From contig NZ_JAFBIQ010000004.1 of the NCBI RefSeq assembly GCF_021531315.1, positions 87,110-151,109 on the forward strand: 64,000 nt of DNA. The letters run 5' to 3'. Below are positions 33,679-42,287 of this stretch, one piece after another. The notes beneath the pieces are model-generated. The model was not told where the DNA came from and made no database searches. It saw only the letters and a list, made by a program, of their open reading frames with translations. Position numbers and translations under genes: made by a program. How positions within the stretch are numbered: position 1 is the first letter of the stretch; each line of letters begins with the position of its first letter. Source of the stretch: Oscillibacter valericigenes (GTDB lineage: Bacteria > Bacillota > Clostridia > Oscillospirales > Oscillospiraceae).

Positions 33679-34241
33679 GAAAGCCTCACCCTCTCTCCGG
33701 GATAGATGAGGTTCGGGTTCGCGATCTGCGGGTTGAGCGCGCACAGCGCCCTCACCGTCGTCCCATTCCGCGCCGCGATGGCCCAGAGCGTGTCGCCCTG
33801 CGTCACGGTGTGATACCGTGCCTGCGCCGTCCCCTGCGCCGCAGCCGTGCCCGCCGCCGAAGTGCTCACTTCCTTCAGCGCCGCGCCCGTGCCGCCCGCC
33901 TCGCGGAAGGCAAAGCGATAACGCACATAGTCCGGCAGCGGCTCCTGCACGACCTCCAGCTCGGTAAAGTACGCGCTCGTCGTCATCCACACCGGATGCA
34001 CCAGCACACCCGCGCCACCTCGGTAAAACACCGTCGCCAGCCGCTTGAATTCCTCATACGCGCCCTCTCCGGCGAATTCCCCCTCGCCCTCAAGCACGCG
34101 GCAGACCGTCCCCAGGTCCTGCGTCACGCTTCCGCCAAACGGCAGCTTGTGCTCCGCCACCGTGCGTCGGTAGGAAATGCGATAGCTCTCTGGATTGTTC
34201 GGCCACACATAGTCCTTGAACCGCATGGGCGTCAGTCTCAT
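33675..34241 (-). CDS. LysM tail protein, XkdP-like
   Basis: The 188-residue protein has an N-terminal tail-associated domain (PESYRISYRRTVAEHKLPFG, GVLVHPVWMTTSAYFTELEV), a short Ala/Thr linker, and a C-terminal LysM (YHTVTQGDTLWAIAARNG, NPNLIYPGERVRLS). In PBSX the homologue follows the tape measure gene; here it directly follows a 183-residue protein. Confidence 0.88.
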   Translation of the reverse strand: MRLTPMRFKDYVWPNNPESYRISYRRTVAEHKLPFGGSVTQDLGTVCRVLEGEGEFAGEGAYEEFKRLATVFYRGGAGVLVHPVWMTTSAYFTELEVVQEPLPDYVRYRFAFREAGGTGAALKEVSTSAAGTAAAQGTAQARYHTVTQGDTLWAIAARNGTTVRALCALNPQIANPNLIYPGERVRLS

Positions 34242-34255
34242 GCGCCCGCCTCCTC

Positions 34256-34807
34256 TCAGTAAAGATAAAATCCGCCGTCATAGCGCCGCGCGTCGCGCTC
34301 GATCTCTCCGCTCACGCCGCGGGCGGCGAGGAGGGAGGCATCCCCTCCCCCCGTCCAGACAGTGCTCTCCGCCGCGGCATGCCGTATCGCGCCGTTTTCC
34401 GGCGCGGCGGCGGATCGCTCCGCTTTCTCCGCCGTGCGCACCTCGGCGTCCCCCTCCGCCGTGCGCGCGGATGCCCGCTTTTTTCCCGTCCTCTGCGTCA
34501 GAGACGGGGCGTCCTCCTGTTTCTCCGCATCGGCGCGGCTCCCGCTTCTCTCCGGCTCCGCCGCCGATGCCTCCTGCCTGAGCCGCAGATAGCGCGTCAT
34601 GTCAAAGCTGTCGTTCACCGCCTCGGGGGCGTCAAGTGTCTGCGTCCGGTCCTCCCATGCCGCGTCAGCGGAGTCCTGCCCCCCGTTATCCGTCGTGGGC
34701 GCTCCCAGATACTGCCGCACCACCAGTCCTACCGCCGCAAACACCGCCTCGCCGAGCTGCTCAGTCACGCGCTTTTTCCGCGCCGCAAAAACCGCGTCCT
34801 CTCTCAT
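34256..34807 (-). CDS. Unassigned 183-residue protein at the tape-measure position
   Basis: It lies between the tail tube and the LysM protein, where PBSX has both xkdN (tail chaperone) and xkdO (tape measure, over 1,000 residues). The first 40 residues (FAARKKRVTEQLGEAVFAAV) look helical. Residues 60-160 are charged, rich in Ala, Glu, Arg and Ser, and probably disordered or helical. The C-terminus is EIERDARRYDGGFYLY. The start ATG shares bases with the tube stop codon (TGATG). It could be a tail chaperone, a remnant or a very short length-setting protein; none is proven. Confidence 0.6.
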   Translation of the reverse strand: MREDAVFAARKKRVTEQLGEAVFAAVGLVVRQYLGAPTTDNGGQDSADAAWEDRTQTLDAPEAVNDSFDMTRYLRLRQEASAAEPERSGSRADAEKQEDAPSLTQRTGKKRASARTAEGDAEVRTAEKAERSAAAPENGAIRHAAAESTVWTGGGDASLLAARGVSGEIERDARRYDGGFYLY

Positions 34808-35196
34808 CAGGCGTTCGTCTCCATGCGCTTAGAGCAAATGACCGTCACCTTCTCCGCCACCGGATCGCCGAGCTTGCCCAGCTCCTCGATGTTGTTCCAG
34901 CGGCAGTGACTGTAAATGATGCGCTTGCCCGGTCGGCACACGACCACGGAAAAATCGTCCAGCTCATAAAAGCTCACGCCGTCGCCGATGGCCTCGTCCG
35001 TCGCGTACAGTCGGCTCAGCTCCAGTGTATAGCGCGTCTGCCCGCCCACAGTCGCCACCGGCTCGCTCTCGCCGAAGGCCTCGATCTCGCGGCTCGTGCG
35101 CACCGCCTTGGCGGTATAGCCCTGCACCACCGCAAGCTTTTTTCCGTTGAGCTCCAGGTAGATGTCCCGGCTCGTCGGGATCGTCATATTTGCCAT
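34807..35196 (-). CDS. Phage tail tube protein, XkdM-like
   Basis: The 129-residue protein forms the inner tube of the contractile tail. Typical elements are SRDIYLELNGKKLAVVQGYT, the EIEAFGESEPVATVGG loop, YTLELSRLY and FYELDDFSVVVC. It follows the sheath gene by 12 bases, the normal order. Confidence 0.9.
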   Translation of the reverse strand: MANMTIPTSRDIYLELNGKKLAVVQGYTAKAVRTSREIEAFGESEPVATVGGQTRYTLELSRLYATDEAIGDGVSFYELDDFSVVVCRPGKRIIYSHCRWNNIEELGKLGDPVAEKVTVICSKRMETNA

Positions 35197-35208
35197 CTCT
35201 CCGCCTCC

Positions 35209-36249
35209 TTACACTGTGATGTGCGCGCTGAGGTAAATGCGGTTGAGCCCGTGCGCCACCGCGAAACTGAACTCCACCAGACACACCGTCGGGTCGTTCT
35301 CCATGGCCTTCACGCTCACCTCGCCGAAACTGTCGATGATCTCCGCCGCTCTCTTATTCTCCAGCTCCACGATCACCTGCGAGCGGATCGCCGCGCGCGT
35401 CTGCGCGGTGTTCTTGCTGCGCACAAAGCGCGCCCTGAGCGAGTTGCGCAGCGACGGGATCACATCGTCCACGATCATCACCGTCGTCAGCTCGCGCCAG
35501 GTCTTGTCCGCCGCGCCGCCGGTCATCGTGCGGGTCGTGATGCCGCGCACGATGCTCACCTCGCCGTTCACCATCTCCAGCGGCGTCACGCCGCCGGTGA
35601 CGAGGGTGTCGATCTGCGTGTCGTCATAGCTCGCACCAAGGCTCGAAAAGCCCTTGAGCACCGCGCCGTTCACAGGCACAGACGGGTCGCTCCCGCCCGC
35701 GATGACCGCGGCAGCCGCCGCCGCGGTACACACATCGCCCGGCGCCGTGAGCACCATGCGCTCACTGTTGAGCTTACCCGCGTGCTCGACGAGCTTTGCC
35801 GCCGTCTCGCCCGCGCCGCCCGCGACCACGCCGATGCGCTCACTCTGTGCGCCCGACGCCTTCTCCACGCTCGCGCGCAGCTTGGCGTGGATGTCCGCCC
35901 CCGTGCTGTCGCACACGATCACCTCCGCCTTTTCCTTCTCCAGCGCGGCGAACGCCGCCTCGTAGCCGCCCGCCGTCGCCGCGCTCACCTTCACCGCCTT
36001 GACCACCGCCGCACCGTTTCGATAGAGCGCCGCAAGCAGCGCCGCCATGCCGGTCACTCCCTCCGCATCCTCGCCGAAGGCGTTCACGCCCTCGGCGTAG
36101 GAACTGAGCGTCACCGCTTCATTGGCTGTGCCCTTCGTGCTCATCGCCGCCACGCCGATGATCCTCGCGGCCCTGCTGCCGCTGATCACGCTCGAGGCGT
36201 CGTAGGCCGAATACACGCCCGGATGCTCATGTATCACCGTGTTGCCCAC
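35209..36249 (-). CDS. Contractile tail sheath protein, XkdK-like
   Basis: The 346-residue sheath subunit begins with HEHPGVYSAYDASS, has GVAAMSTKGTANE and the conserved C-terminal domain (TWRELTTVMIVDDVIPSLRN, FVRSKNTAQTRAAIRSQVI, FSFAVAHGLNRIYLSAHI). It is shorter than many sheaths (about 440-490) but keeps the complete C-terminal assembly domain. It proves that the locus derives from a myovirus-type tail. Confidence 0.93.
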   Translation of the reverse strand: MGNTVIHEHPGVYSAYDASSVISGSRAARIIGVAAMSTKGTANEAVTLSSYAEGVNAFGEDAEGVTGMAALLAALYRNGAAVVKAVKVSAATAGGYEAAFAALEKEKAEVIVCDSTGADIHAKLRASVEKASGAQSERIGVVAGGAGETAAKLVEHAGKLNSERMVLTAPGDVCTAAAAAAVIAGGSDPSVPVNGAVLKGFSSLGASYDDTQIDTLVTGGVTPLEMVNGEVSIVRGITTRTMTGGAADKTWRELTTVMIVDDVIPSLRNSLRARFVRSKNTAQTRAAIRSQVIVELENKRAAEIIDSFGEVSVKAMENDPTVCLVEFSFAVAHGLNRIYLSAHITV

Positions 36250-36750
36250 TTACTGCATCACACCTTTCAAAATAAAATCCGTCAGCACCGCGCTCTCCTC
36301 GTCTGCCGTCGCCACGAAGTAGGCTGTGCAGCGCGCGGTGCCCCGCCGCACGAACATACCGTACTCCTCGTCCCACTCCGTCCTCTCCCAACAAAGCTCG
36401 TCGAGCGTCAGCCCGTCAGCAAGACCATCCAGCAGCGCCTCGCTGACCGCCTCCGCCGTCCGCTCGCACTCTCGCGCGCCCTTGCGCCGCGGTGCGTAGA
36501 CCTCCAGCGATGCCGCCATCTTGAGCCTTCTGCCGTACACCTCGACCGCGCGCCCGCTCTCCGCGTCGTAACGCTCGCCGAGGTAATCCATCAGCCCCGC
36601 GTGCGTCAGCTCCGTCTGCTTCGCGCCTACGGCAACCACGCTCTCGCTTCGCTCTCGAAAGCGTTCCTCCCCGTAGGCCTCCAGCGCATCGAGCCCCGCC
36701 GCCTTCAGTCGGTTCACGATCTCCGCTCTCACCTGTCCCGCCGCCGTCAT
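36250..36750 (-). CDS. Head-tail joining/tail completion protein
   Basis: The 166-residue protein occupies the xkdJ-like slot just before the sheath gene. It has an N-terminal helix (GQVRAEIVNRLKAAGLDALE) and a beta-rich remainder (LKMAASLEVYAPRRKG, GMFVRRGTARCTAYFVA). Its stop codon directly abuts the sheath start. Role assigned from position. Confidence 0.6.
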   Translation of the reverse strand: MTAAGQVRAEIVNRLKAAGLDALEAYGEERFRERSESVVAVGAKQTELTHAGLMDYLGERYDAESGRAVEVYGRRLKMAASLEVYAPRRKGARECERTAEAVSEALLDGLADGLTLDELCWERTEWDEEYGMFVRRGTARCTAYFVATADEESAVLTDFILKGVMQ

Positions 36751-37070
36751 ACCGTCTCCTCCTCGCGGTCGAGCACCGCCCAGTAATGCGTCACGAGCTC
36801 TCCGAATTTCACTGCCTCCGCGCGGCGGACGCGGTAGCGCTTTCCCTCGCAGAGGATATGGTCCCCCTGCGCCACGCGTACCTCCGCGCCGCCGAGATAG
36901 CGCCAGCAGCGCCTGTCGCTCGCACCCAGCGGTCCGACGGAGAACGGCTCGCCTCCGCTCACCGCCGTGACGGGCTGCACAAAGCCGTGCGCCTCGTTCG
37001 TTTGATCTCCATGCTCCACCGTCACGGCCATGCCGTAGCGGCGGAAGGCCTGCTCGATCATGCTTTTCAT
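36747..37070 (-). CDS. Small head-tail connector protein
   Basis: The 107-residue protein (EQAFRRYGMAVTVEHGD, CWRYLGGAEVRVAQGDHILC, KRYRVRRAEAVKFGELVTHY) occupies the xkdI-like slot and looks like a stopper or neck protein. It overlaps the genes on both sides by 4 bases. Role inferred from order. Confidence 0.6.
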   Translation of the reverse strand: MKSMIEQAFRRYGMAVTVEHGDQTNEAHGFVQPVTAVSGGEPFSVGPLGASDRRCWRYLGGAEVRVAQGDHILCEGKRYRVRRAEAVKFGELVTHYWAVLDREEETV

Positions 37071-37435
37071 CCCTTCACTGCGCAAAAGAAGAAGCCGCCT
37101 CCCTCCGTATACGGTGCCATGAGCTGCCGCGCGCTGCGCCGCAGCGCCGCGGCGCGCTCGCTGCGCGCCGCGCCCTTGACGGCGATCGTCACATCGCCCG
37201 CGCGGAGAGAGGAAAGCTCCTCCGCCCCGCCGAGCCTTGCCTCCGTCAGCGCGGCCGCCGCCAGCCACGCGCTCGCGCAGATGAACGCGCCCTCGCAGTC
37301 CTCCGGCGCGATGCCCCCGCGCAGCCCACATCTGATCTCCTGTGCACTCGCCGTGCACAGCCGGCGGAGCAGCGCCTCGTCCCCGCTCTCGCAGGCGCAG
37401 ATGGCCTTCGCGGTCTCAAAGATCTCCTCGTCCAT
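37067..37435 (-). CDS. Head-tail connector, gp6/XkdH-like
   Basis: A mostly helical 122-residue protein (EEIFETAKAICACESGDEAL, CEGAFICASAWLAAAALTEA) located directly after the capsid gene, where adaptor proteins of the HK97 gp6 type are found. Confidence 0.6.
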   Translation of the reverse strand: MDEEIFETAKAICACESGDEALLRRLCTASAQEIRCGLRGGIAPEDCEGAFICASAWLAAAALTEARLGGAEELSSLRAGDVTIAVKGAARSERAAALRRSARQLMAPYTEGGGFFFCAVKG

Positions 37436-37465
37436 CGCTCTCCCTCCTTTCGCCTCCTGCCGTCC

Positions 37466-38500
37466 TTAGACGGTCAGCACCTTGGATGCCTCCTGATAGG
37501 GCTTGGCAAAGCCGGAAATGCTCGTGATGGCCGCGCGCTCGATCTGTCGGTCGATGAGCTTGTCGTACTCCACCATCACCTCGCTGCCGCAGATATGCTC
37601 CAGCGCGTAGTTCTTGTCCAGGCCGATCAGCTTGCCCGCGGGCACAGCGGAGGTGCGCAGCAGCTTCGCGCCGAGCGGCGTTGAGAGTGTGCCGGTCCCT
37701 TGGAAGTTGAGCCCCGTCAGCGGATTTTGGAACTCCGAGAGCTTGAGCATCTGCAGCATCACGTCGTTCGACACGAGCATCGTGTTCATGCTGTACGGGT
37801 CAAACTTCGCCCAAAAGTCGATCAGCGCGCCGTAGGTCAGCGTACCCGCCGTGCCGCTGATCTTGCCGCTGCCGCTGCCGATCTCATAGGCGTCGGCGGC
37901 GTTGTTGTTGCCGTCGCCGTTGAGCAGCACCTGCACGGCGTCGTCAAGATGCATACGGGCGATGTACGCGCCGATCTGTCGCAGCGTCACGGAAAAGAGG
38001 TCCAGACGCTGGAAACGGATGGCCTCGTAGCTCGCCACGAGCATACGCCCGCGCTTGTGGAGCTTGACCAGATTTTCCTGCGTGCGGATGGTGGTCGTCG
38101 GAATGACCGCGCCCTCCTCCACGCGGCGCAGCGCCTTGTCGTCGTCGGTCGGCACCGACGCGATCGTGCGGTAGTCCATGCCGTCGAAATTGGTCGTGGT
38201 CGCGGTGATCTCGGGCAGGATGTCGCTCTCCATACCCTGGCGCACCACGCGCGAAACAAACTCGGGGAACAGCACGGCGCTGTCGGTGGTGTGGAAGAAC
38301 TTCTCCACCATGTCGCTGCCCGCGCCCTTGACATGGATATCAAAGCGCTTGAGCTGACGCTGGAAGGCGTCCATGCCCTCCATCGCCGTGCCGCGGTAAT
38401 TTTCGCTCGGGTCAAGGCTCTCGAGCACCTTGGAAAAGCTCTTGCCGCTCTGGGCGTACATGCCCTTTTCAAGCTTCAGATTTTCGTAACCGTAAGTCAT
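37466..38500 (-). CDS. Major capsid protein, HK97-fold (XkdG-like)
   Basis: The 344-residue protein matches Firmicute HK97-type capsids: TDSAVLFPEFVSRVVRQGME, DYRTIASVPTDDDKALRRVE, GRMLVASYEAIRFQRLDLFS, DDAVQVLLNGDGNNN, NTMLVSNDVMLQMLKLSEFQ, GAKLLRTSAVPAGKLIGLDK. No long N-terminal scaffold is present, which fits the separate protease-scaffold protein encoded upstream. Confidence 0.93.
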   Translation of the reverse strand: MTYGYENLKLEKGMYAQSGKSFSKVLESLDPSENYRGTAMEGMDAFQRQLKRFDIHVKGAGSDMVEKFFHTTDSAVLFPEFVSRVVRQGMESDILPEITATTTNFDGMDYRTIASVPTDDDKALRRVEEGAVIPTTTIRTQENLVKLHKRGRMLVASYEAIRFQRLDLFSVTLRQIGAYIARMHLDDAVQVLLNGDGNNNAADAYEIGSGSGKISGTAGTLTYGALIDFWAKFDPYSMNTMLVSNDVMLQMLKLSEFQNPLTGLNFQGTGTLSTPLGAKLLRTSAVPAGKLIGLDKNYALEHICGSEVMVEYDKLIDRQIERAAITSISGFAKPYQEASKVLTV

Positions 38501-38514
38501 TTTTTCTCCTCCTC

Positions 38515-38868
38515 TTAAAGCATGATGGTCGCGGTCTTGGCAGCTGTGTCGACCTCAACGGCGAGATAGCTGCGCCCACCGCTCGTCACAACGCACACGC
38601 CGCCGTTTCCGTCCGCTGCCAGCGTGTTCCAGCCGACTGTCGGCGCGTTCTCTCCGCTGTAACTCACGCGCGCAAGGCCGCCGAGCTGCACGCTGCACGC
38701 CTTGCCGTCGCGCCCCATCGCCGCCACCACGCCGCAGATGAGGTCGTTCGCGCTGCACTTGCTCACCGAGCCGTCCGCCGCCAGCTTGACGACCTTACCC
38801 TCCTCGGCGCCCGCGTCGGCGGCAAAGGTCGCGCACCACGCGCCGATGCCCTCATAAGAAATGCTCAT
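38515..38868 (-). CDS. Capsid decoration/head protein
   Basis: The 117-residue, glycine-rich beta protein (EEGKVVKLAADGSVSKCSAN, DLICGVVAAMGRDGKACSVQ, SYLAVEVDTAAKTATIML) resembles DUF2190-type capsid cement proteins. ATG 38868 is preferred because GAAGGAGG lies upstream; a longer frame begins at 38895. It lies between the protease and capsid genes. Confidence 0.65.
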   Translation of the reverse strand: MSISYEGIGAWCATFAADAGAEEGKVVKLAADGSVSKCSANDLICGVVAAMGRDGKACSVQLGGLARVSYSGENAPTVGWNTLAADGNGGVCVVTSGGRSYLAVEVDTAAKTATIML

Positions 38869-38933
38869 TTCGTTTCCTCCTTCTTCCTTTGTCATTTATT
38901 CCAAAAAGCGTCCCGCTTTTTTGGTCTCCCTGC

Positions 38934-39845
38934 TCACACACAAAAGTCGCGCTCGTTCTCCTCTCGCCTCTCGCGCGGGCTGACGACCTGCACCCTTGTG
39001 CCCAGCTTTTTCGCCGCTCTTGCGCCGAAGGCCTTCTTGAGCTCCAGCAGCTCGCGCTCGCCGAGCTTTTCGGTCACGCTCTCGGCCACCGCGCCGTCCA
39101 GCGCCTCATCGGATACCAGCATCAGCCGCTTCACCTCGCCTCGCAGCGCGGCAAGATAGCTCCTGCCCAGCGCGGAGAACTCCTCCAGCCGTTCCAACTC
39201 GCGCAGCTGCGCGCGGCTGCCGCACGCGCGCACCATCGCCTTGAGCGAGCCCTCACCCTGACCGAAACGCTTGACCACGCCCGCCTCTCTCTGCGCGGGA
39301 ACTGCCACAAAGCTCCACTCGTAGGCATCCGTGATGTCGCTGAGCGTCGCATAGCACAGCCTCCCGCCGTAGCGCTTCCCGCGCTCATGCTCACATTCGC
39401 CCATGCTCTTGCCGCAGATCGAGCAAATGCTGCTCGCCGCGCTGCACCCGACGCTGACCTCCTTTTTGATGCCGCCCTCGATCTCCGCGATCAGCTCCGC
39501 GTTCTTCTCCGTGCGCAGCATATAGGCCCACGCCCTGCACCAGCAATAGCGGTCGCCCGCCTCGGTGCGGCTCTCCTCCTCGGCCACCTCGGCGCGGTAG
39601 ATGCGCGCCGTCTGACCGCCCGCCGACCATGTGTGGTCGAAGATGCCCGTCTTGCCGACAAACAGCTCCGCAAGCCTGTCCAGCGCCGCGCGGTCGAATC
39701 GCTCAAAGTCTCGGTCCACCTCGTTGTCGCACAGCTTCACCGAAAAGGTATAGACCTCCTCCGCGCTCAGCTCCTTTTTCGCAAAGCGGTTGATGAGCGC
39801 CAGCTCCTCCGCCGTCACCGCGCCCTGCTCCTTCTTTGCCGTCAT
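38934..39845 (-). CDS. Prohead protease (S78-like) with zinc-knuckle insertion and scaffold-like tail
   Basis: The 303-residue protein shows the S78 prohead protease pattern: FSVKLCDNEVDRDFERFD, FVGKTGIFDHTWSAGG with the likely catalytic His, KKEVSVGC with the likely catalytic Ser, and WSFVAVPAQREAGV. Between Ser and the PAQ segment lies a Cys-rich insertion (SICSICGKSMGECEHERG), which looks like a metal knuckle. Residues about 200-303 are helical and charged, as expected for a fused scaffold. It occupies the position of PBSX xkdF. ATG 39845 overlaps the portal stop (ATGA). Confidence 0.8.
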   Translation of the reverse strand: MTAKKEQGAVTAEELALINRFAKKELSAEEVYTFSVKLCDNEVDRDFERFDRAALDRLAELFVGKTGIFDHTWSAGGQTARIYRAEVAEEESRTEAGDRYCWCRAWAYMLRTEKNAELIAEIEGGIKKEVSVGCSAASSICSICGKSMGECEHERGKRYGGRLCYATLSDITDAYEWSFVAVPAQREAGVVKRFGQGEGSLKAMVRACGSRAQLRELERLEEFSALGRSYLAALRGEVKRLMLVSDEALDGAVAESVTEKLGERELLELKKAFGARAAKKLGTRVQVVSPRERREENERDFCV

Positions 39846-41008
39846 TTCCTCTCCGCCTCCTTTTCGTCGTTTTCCAGCCGCAGCTTTCTCGCCTGCTCGC
39901 GATACAGCTCGGCCTTGGCCTCCTCGACCAGATCCTGCAAATTGATGTCGTCCCACTCCACGCGGAAACGGCAGCCGTAGCCGTGCATCCGCAGCCACAG
40001 TCGGCACACGCGCTCCGCCATCGGCGTGAGCGTGCGCCGCAGCGCCGTGATCTCGCTCGTGAGCATATCCGCCTGCTGGCTGCTCATGCGCTCGGTGGAC
40101 GACCAGCTCAGCCCCAGCAAAAACGGCGGGATGCCCGTCTTGGCCACAAGCTGCTCCAAAATCTGCCGCACCGGCACCTCGCACTCGGGCATCACATTGT
40201 CCGCGCCGATGGCGCGGATGCTCACATCGCCCACGCTCACAAAGTCCCGCACGCTCCCGCCGCGCGTCTCCTGCATCGCGCCGGACCATTCCTGCGCCAG
40301 CAGCTCTGCGCGTTCCTTGGCAAGACCGCTGTCCGGCTCCTCGCCCTGGGGCTTGTAGACCACCGCGAAGCGCACATTCCCGCAGCGCTCCCAGTTCTGC
40401 CCCATGGCGTAGTAGATCTGCGAGAGCAGATTTGTCATAAACGGCATCGAGCGCAGCATCGACACGCCGTAGGGATTGTCCGCCTCTGGCAGCAGCGGCG
40501 TAAAGAGCAGCAGCTCCTGCCGCGGCAGCTCGCGCAGCCGTCCCGCCGCGTCATAGCCGCAGAACCTCATGTCCAGCGGCGTTTCGCCCTCGCGCAGCAT
40601 CAGATCCTCCACACGGTGGCACAGCACCGCCGCGATCTCGCGCCCCTCCTCGTCCGGCACGATCTCGCCCACAGCGCGCCCGCTCGTGAGGAGCGAATCC
40701 AAATAGCTGTCCAAAAAGGTGCTGAAGCCCGTCTGCGCGTGGCCCACCTCCACCGTGCGCAAAAATTCGTTCAGCTCCTCCTGTGCCTGCGCATCCTCGC
40801 ACAGCGCGTACATACCTCCGCTCAGGCGCACCAGCTTGCCGATCGCCGCGTCGATGATCGGCACCGCCTCGCGGATGCTGCGATAGAGCGCCGTGTCCGC
40901 TCCGCCGAGCGGCGCGTAGCTCTTCAGCGCCGAAAAGGGATGCCCTCTCCCCTCGCGCACCTGCACCGCCGCCGCGGCTCCCTCGTGTTGCTTCTTCCTT
41001 CGTTTCAC
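39842..41008 (-). CDS. Phage portal protein (XkdE-like)
   Basis: The 388-residue protein should form the dodecameric DNA port of the head. Recognisable parts: ALYRSIREAVPIIDAAIGKL, FLDSYLDSLLTSGRAVGEIV, NPYGVSMLRSMPFMTNLLSQ, KTGIPPFLLGLSWSSTERMS, WDDINLQDLVEEAKAELYRE. It lies 16 bases downstream of the large terminase gene. Confidence 0.92.
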   Translation of the reverse strand: MKRRKKQHEGAAAAVQVREGRGHPFSALKSYAPLGGADTALYRSIREAVPIIDAAIGKLVRLSGGMYALCEDAQAQEELNEFLRTVEVGHAQTGFSTFLDSYLDSLLTSGRAVGEIVPDEEGREIAAVLCHRVEDLMLREGETPLDMRFCGYDAAGRLRELPRQELLLFTPLLPEADNPYGVSMLRSMPFMTNLLSQIYYAMGQNWERCGNVRFAVVYKPQGEEPDSGLAKERAELLAQEWSGAMQETRGGSVRDFVSVGDVSIRAIGADNVMPECEVPVRQILEQLVAKTGIPPFLLGLSWSSTERMSSQQADMLTSEITALRRTLTPMAERVCRLWLRMHGYGCRFRVEWDDINLQDLVEEAKAELYREQARKLRLENDEKEAERK

Positions 41009-41024
41009 TGCTTCTCCGCTCCTC

Positions 41025-42287
41025 TCATCTCGTGATCCTCCTCGTCACCGCGCAGGCCGCCGGCATCGCGCCGCGCCCCGCCGCCAGCGACATCGCAAAG
41101 TATCGCATCTCGTCCATCGCATGGTCGTTCTCCTTGCGCGGCATATCGTGTCCGCTCCCGTCGCTCGCCCATTCGTAGCACGCTATCTCCCGCAGGCAGT
41201 CCCTGCAGCTTCGGCAGATCACGATTTTTCCCTTCTTCAGCAGGTCCGCCGTCACCCGCAGCCCGTCCGCCACGGCGTTGTTCGCCCGCATCACGCGAAA
41301 GCCCCTGCGCCGCAGCGTCTCGATGAAGCTTGCCGCCGAGGGGTCGACGATCACGCGCTCGATCGCTCTGCCTGCCGTCAGCGCCTCCAGCGCGTCGACA
41401 TATTCCTCGTCCGTTTTCTGTCGGCCCTCCGCACGGGAATCGTAGTAGTACTCGCCCACGCGGTACCACACGCCCTCGCGCAGCGCCCACAGCCCCATGC
41501 TTGTCGGGTTCACCGTTCCGTAGTCCACCGAAACGCGCAGCTTTTCCCACGGCTCCGCGGGGATCTCCCGCGCATACTCCCTCTCGTCGTAAAAGTCGTA
41601 GATGCGCCCCTCGGCCGCCGTCCACTCGCCCAGCACGAAGCGTCGGTAAAAGATACCGCTGTAAGTGTTCTCATACCGCGCCCGCACCCGCTCGCTCAGC
41701 GAGGGGTTGTCCACCATCGTAAAGCGGAGATAGACCGCCCTTTTCTCCTCCGCCTTTTGGATCCACTCGCGATAGAACCAGTGGTTCGGCCCCTCGGGAT
41801 TGCAGGAGAACCACAGCCTGCTTCCCTCGACCGAGCAGCGCGCGCAGGCCTGCTCGATGAACGAGCGCGGCATCAGCGCCGCCTCGTCGAACAGCGCCCC
41901 CGCCAGCGTCATGCCCTGGATCAGTGCGGCGCTCGCCTCGTTCGCCCCGCCGAAGAGATAAAATCGGTTCTCCCTCCCGCGCCGCCGCACGATCAGCAGC
42001 CGCTCACTCCGCTTTTCCTCGCAGACAAAACCCAGCTCACGCAGCCGCGGCAGCACCGTCGAGAGCAGGTTGCGCCGCAGCGCGCCCACGCTGCGCCCGC
42101 ACAGGGCAAACTGCTGCCCCGAAAAGCAGGCCGTCGCCCAGTAGAAAAAGCCCAGCCCCATCGCCAGCGTCTTGCCCGAGCGGACGGCGCCGTCGCAGAT
42201 GAGTGCCTCGCAGCCGTCGTATTCCTTCTTCGCCCACCAGAGGAAGGCCCTCCTCTGCTTGAGCGAGAGCGGTATCATCTCTCTCAC
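41025..42287 (-). CDS. Phage terminase large subunit (XtmB-like)
   Basis: The DNA-packaging motor is 420 residues from GTG 42287, which overlaps the small-subunit stop as GTGA; ATG 42278 is an alternative. ATPase: Walker A CDGAVRSGKTLAM, Walker B LFDEAALM, then CNPEGPNHWFYRE. Nuclease domain: VSVDYGTVNPTS, IERVIVDPSAASF, HAMDEMRYFAM with acidic residues at the expected places. All motor and nuclease motifs are present, so the gene is not obviously decayed. Confidence 0.93.
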   Translation of the reverse strand: MREMIPLSLKQRRAFLWWAKKEYDGCEALICDGAVRSGKTLAMGLGFFYWATACFSGQQFALCGRSVGALRRNLLSTVLPRLRELGFVCEEKRSERLLIVRRRGRENRFYLFGGANEASAALIQGMTLAGALFDEAALMPRSFIEQACARCSVEGSRLWFSCNPEGPNHWFYREWIQKAEEKRAVYLRFTMVDNPSLSERVRARYENTYSGIFYRRFVLGEWTAAEGRIYDFYDEREYAREIPAEPWEKLRVSVDYGTVNPTSMGLWALREGVWYRVGEYYYDSRAEGRQKTDEEYVDALEALTAGRAIERVIVDPSAASFIETLRRRGFRVMRANNAVADGLRVTADLLKKGKIVICRSCRDCLREIACYEWASDGSGHDMPRKENDHAMDEMRYFAMSLAAGRGAMPAACAVTRRITR

